Below, in pieces: positions 31,439 through 31,648 of a stretch of 31,648 nucleotides of DNA. The stretch comes from Bacteroidales bacterium UBA3743. Lineage in GTDB: Bacteria; Bacteroidota; Bacteroidia; Bacteroidales; Paludibacteraceae. The translations under genes were made by a program, and so were the position numbers. The stretch is from positions 58,452 to 90,099 of the forward strand of contig DFGT01000034.1 of assembly GCA_002371265.1 (NCBI GenBank), given 5' to 3'. A model generated the notes under the pieces. The model had not been told where the DNA came from. It searched no databases and saw only the letters and a program-made list of their open reading frames with translations. Every line of letters starts with the position of its first letter. Positions within the stretch are counted from its first letter, which is position 1.

Positions 31439-31592
31439 AATTTTAGACAAGTTGGAAGCTGCTCTAAAAATCGCAGAGATCGAATTTCTGGAGAAAAAAG
31501 CGGCCAACAACGAGACGCTGATTCTTTCTGATAAGGACGGCAATATCGTGGAAATACCTGCAAAGGAATTACTAAAAAAACGAAATCTTTAA
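31425..31592 (+). CDS. 55-aa small protein overlapping the zeta-toxin gene, candidate partner
   Basis: An ATG at 31425, inside the last codons of the zeta gene, opens 55 codons ending TAA at 31592. The protein has an N-terminal Leu/Lys/Glu-rich helix (ILDKLEAALKIAEIEFLEKK) followed by a short beta segment (TLILSDKDGNIVEIPAKELL). Its 14-bp overlap implies translational coupling. Small proteins of this kind, ending in a strand-turn-strand such as LSDKDGNIVEIPA, accompany other zeta-like ATPases; I recall this pattern but cannot name a family. A role as antitoxin or cofactor is inference. Confidence 0.6.
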   Translation: MDDNKILDKLEAALKIAEIEFLEKKAANNETLILSDKDGNIVEIPAKELLKKRNL

Positions 31593-31628
31593 CAATTAAT
31601 AAATCGTAAAGACGGGACATCTCTGATA

Positions 31629-31648
31629 TGAACCCCTAAAGTTAGACA
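31629..31648 (+). mobile_element. end of an IS3-family-like insertion sequence, cut by the window edge
   Basis: The last 20 bases TGAACCCCTAAAGTTAGACA have the TGA...CCCC...AAAGT..GACA form seen at IS3/IS150-group inverted repeats. The body of the element would lie outside the window. Only the terminus can be seen, so this rests on one short match. Confidence 0.5.

Overview
The window comes from a member of the Bacteroidota, probably a Bacteroidales that has a type IX secretion system. Three things point there. The promoters fit the Bacteroidota consensus TTTG-N19/20-TAnnTTTG rather than sigma-70. There is a hybrid two-component system (HTCS) and there are several family-restricted genes (DUF4924, DUF5063, DUF4250, carboxynorspermidine dehydrogenase). 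Two secreted proteins carry T9SS sorting domains, one of type A and one of type B. I cannot name the genus. I see no rRNA, tRNA or CRISPR array.

Layout. (1) 1-2400: tpiA with its own promoter and terminator, then a convergent DUF2130 coiled-coil protein. (2) 2461-10573, all on the minus strand: an HTCS sensor/AraC regulator, a BspA-like leucine-rich-repeat surface protein and a GH9 glycanase, which looks like a small polysaccharide-sensing and degrading locus without SusC/D. (3) 10574-12642: a 540-bp intergenic stretch with a possible structured RNA, then a tandem duplication of a small secreted BspA-like gene; each copy has its own near-perfect promoter. (4) 12762-15539: a small acyltransferase, carboxynorspermidine dehydrogenase (polyamine synthesis) and methionine aminopeptidase. 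(5) 18144-15629, minus strand: a five-gene operon rplY-pth-hslR-DUF4924-small secreted protein. The first two junctions are TAATG overlaps. (6) 18361-21479: DUF5063, an unusual fusion of a DEDDy 3'-5' exonuclease to an AmgK/APH-like sugar kinase, a stand-alone RapZ C-terminal domain that overlaps the fusion gene, and a small membrane protein. (7) 21692-25297: a 1201-residue Ig-repeat protein with a type B T9SS signal. (8) 25667-27744: DUF4250, an unknown 81-aa protein, DUF177/yceD, rpmF and a histidine phosphatase. (9) 27831-31592: uvrA, then a zeta-toxin-like kinase overlapping an unannotated 55-aa ORF. The last 20 bases look like the end of an IS3-family element.

The most notable signals are four. 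First, there is a family of 7-bp-period tandem arrays (AATNNNN units) at five places. Three contain the stop codon of the preceding gene (GH9, RapZ-C, uvrA), one starts 5 bp after a stop (HTCS), and one lies across the -33 box of the rplY promoter. Second, there is the exonuclease-kinase fusion coupled to a RapZ C-terminal domain. It suggests a link between amino-sugar or cell-wall metabolism and RNA turnover. Third, the palindrome GTCGAC is several-fold more common than composition predicts (29 counted by eye). Fourth, the zeta toxin has a small downstream partner and sits beside an IS end. All family calls are from motif recognition alone; no database search was possible.
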